From CAYLNH01 sp964384625 (GTDB taxonomy: Bacteria > Verrucomicrobiota > Lentisphaeria > JABSQK01), in NCBI GenBank assembly GCA_964384625.1, contig CAYLNH010000113.1, positions 1 to 21,263 on the forward strand: 21,263 nt of DNA, given 5' to 3'. The notes beneath the pieces are model-generated. The model saw nothing but the letters and a program-made list of their open reading frames with translations, searched no databases and was not told the DNA's origin. The stretch's first letter is position 1. Every line of letters starts with the position of its first letter. The position numbers and the translations under genes are program-made. Of the stretch, positions 20,495 to 21,263 are shown piece after piece.

Positions 20495-20616
20495 CGACAG
20501 TCGCCACCCAAGGTGGATCACACGACATGAAACGGAATTGGGGTGACAAAAATGTCGGAGAATCCCGCCGTTTTGAGGTTGGCATGTCGTGTGATTAGGG
20601 TGTTCAACGACTGTCG
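20495..20616. repeat. 122-bp compound inverted repeat in the attI region
   Basis: Outer arms CGACAGTCG (20495-20503) and CGACTGTCG (20608-20616). Inner arms are a perfect 13-bp repeat, ATCACACGACATG (20517-20529) and CATGTCGTGTGAT (20583-20595). Then AAACGG/CCGTTT pairs inside, and a GACA-aaaa-TGTC hairpin sits near the centre. Arm spacers are 13 and 12 nt. No open frame explains it. Confidence 0.85.
20602..20608 (-). other. candidate attI/first-cassette junction
   Basis: GTTGAAC on the minus strand is an exact match to the GTTRRRY integron core. It lies 143 bp from the integrase start, on the correct side. A competing candidate is GTTCGCC near 20481. I cannot decide by eye. Confidence 0.35.
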
Positions 20617-20683
20617 GTTATCACCAGGAATCTAATATCATTGGCGGGAGATTCAAACGTATTCCTTGCTTGACATGCTAGTA

Positions 20684-20712
20684 TTTAGACGCATGTTTAT
20701 GGTATTGATAAT
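20684..20712 (+). promoter_or_regulatory. possible integrase promoter
   Basis: TTTAGA (20684-20689), 17-bp spacer, GATAAT (20707-20712, five of six). A perfect TTGACA at 20670-20675 is nearby but has no good -10 at 16-18 bp. The leader would be about 30 nt. Confidence 0.35.
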
Positions 20713-20740
20713 CAGAGCCATCGGTCGGCTCCAAAATCCC

Positions 20741-20745
20741 GGAGG
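20741..20745 (+). promoter_or_regulatory. ribosome binding site of the integrase
   Basis: GGAGG lies 5 nt before ATG 20751. Confidence 0.75.
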
Positions 20746-20750
20746 ATGCT

Positions 20751-21221
20751 ATGGATGACAAACCGAAATTCACCGAATTCCTTGAGCAACGGAAGCTCGT
20801 TAAGCCCGACAAGATCAAGTACTACGGTTACTGGGTCGAACGGTTCGTCCAGTTCTGTGGGAACAATCGTGCCAATCTCACTTGGGACCGGGTCTCCACG
20901 TTTATGCAGTCCCTGGAAGAGAGCTGCGAGGACTGGCAGGTTCGGCAAGCAGGGAACGCCCTGTCCATCTACACCGGCAATTACCTTCCCGCAGTGCACG
21001 GCATTGAAATTGCGAAACTCTCCGACGCGAGCCGCGTGCCGACTGCAGCTGGTAAATCTTCGTGGGAGGTGCTTTACCAGCTTGCCCGCGAAATCGGCAA
21101 ACTGAGACGGCTCAAGCGCAAGACGGTGTTTCCATGGGGAATATCCAATATCCAACCAAGGATGTTCCCGGCAGAAGTCGGGGATGCGCGGTCGAGACGA
21201 CCGCGGCCAGTGCGCCTGTGA
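20751..21221 (+). CDS. intI: integron integrase, N-terminal part (tyrosine recombinase), apparently interrupted
   Basis: The first about 120 residues resemble the SAM-like N-terminal extension of environmental integron integrases: KPKFTEFLEQRKLVKPDKIK, YYGYWVERFVQFC, FMQSLEESCEDWQVRQAGNALSIY, then SSWEVLYQLAREIGKLRR. At that point the family should continue with the HYSxRTExxY segment and later the R-H-R-Y catalytic domain. Instead the frame turns into Pro/Arg-rich sequence (PWGISNIQPRMFP, SRRPRPVRL) and stops at 21219. The catalytic part is not in the window. The gene is divergent from the cassette array, as in all integrons. Identification is good for a recombinase N-terminus and strong by context. 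Confidence 0.75.
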   Translation: MDDKPKFTEFLEQRKLVKPDKIKYYGYWVERFVQFCGNNRANLTWDRVSTFMQSLEESCEDWQVRQAGNALSIYTGNYLPAVHGIEIAKLSDASRVPTAAGKSSWEVLYQLAREIGKLRRLKRKTVFPWGISNIQPRMFPAEVGDARSRRPRPVRL

Positions 21222-21263
21222 GTGCACGACATCAGAGAGGTGGAAGTCCTCTCCGCGTAAGAT
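21210..21263 (+). mobile_element. possible 5' end of a group II intron (runs off the window)
   Basis: GTGCGCC at 21210 fits the group II 5' consensus GUGYG. It is followed by a GTGC...GCAC pairing (21210-21228) and a GAGAGG-tggaagt-CCTCTC hairpin (21235-21253), like the early domain I of many bacterial introns. Domains II-VI and the reverse transcriptase would be downstream and cannot be seen. Confidence 0.5.

Larger units (their letters stand above)
13463..21221 (-). mobile_element. chromosomal integron: integrase start plus a 14-cassette array
   Basis: Small genes, all on the minus strand, are each followed within a few bases (or overlapped at the 3' end) by a 30-60 bp imperfect palindrome. 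On the minus strand it starts with a core such as GCAGAAC or GAACAAGAAC and ends with GTTCTGC, GTTATGT, GTTAGTG, GTTGGCC or GTTGGAC. This is the attC arrangement (RYYYAAC...GTTRRRY). A tyrosine recombinase start on the opposite strand lies at the proximal end, as in integrons. The spacing, uniform orientation and lack of recognisable families agree. attC folding scores were not computed. Confidence 0.85.

Noticed and set aside
20611..20630. LexA (SOS) box near the integrase, CTGT followed by ACCAG at the right distance
   Set aside because: Only half of the second arm of the CTGT-N8-ACAG consensus matches, and the left half is explained by the inverted repeat.

Overview
The window looks like a piece of a GC-rich, LPS-making Gram-negative chromosome, probably from the PVC superphylum (Lentisphaerota/Kiritimatiellota-like, possibly Planctomycetota). 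That placement is an inference. It rests on a GntR-type helix-turn-helix fused to a solute-binding-protein-like domain, an lpxC-fabZ-lpxA lipid A operon, dispersed 'GAAACATGAG'-type GC-rich repeats, and an integron integrase with an N-terminal extension. The sequence is a scaffold: exactly 100 N (7380-7479) interrupt a repeat region.

Left part (1-7060), a carbohydrate-type locus. A one-component GntR/solute-binding regulator is followed by a flavin-reductase-like protein (+ strand). Convergent to these is a minus-strand pair, a large putative glycoside-hydrolase-like TIM-barrel protein followed by an aldo/keto reductase. Divergent from that pair is a lipoprotein with a CBM9-like domain, ended by tandem hairpins.

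Middle (7060-13462), housekeeping. A repeat block with the scaffold gap leads to divergent tilS and trmB, both acting on tRNA. Next is a tight operon lpxC - tandem-domain fabZ - lpxA - rsm22-like, with ATGA and GTGA overlaps. The second hot-dog domain of the FabZ protein has lost its catalytic histidine.

Right part (13463-21263), a chromosomal integron. Fourteen small, mostly unrecognised gene cassettes, all on the minus strand, alternate with about fifteen short attC-like palindromic sites whose cores are variants of GCAGAAC...GTTCTGC. A divergent + strand integrase start lies at 20751, the canonical intI/attI/cassette layout. The distal cassette is a brnT-brnA toxin-antitoxin operon with its own promoter and a two-site palindromic operator; its toxin carries an in-frame TAA. 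Between intI and the first cassette is an elaborate 122-bp inverted-repeat structure next to a consensus GTTRRRY core (candidate attI). After about 120 residues the integrase reading frame loses resemblance to the family, and a sequence resembling the 5' end of a group II intron begins near 21210, so the integron platform may be interrupted.
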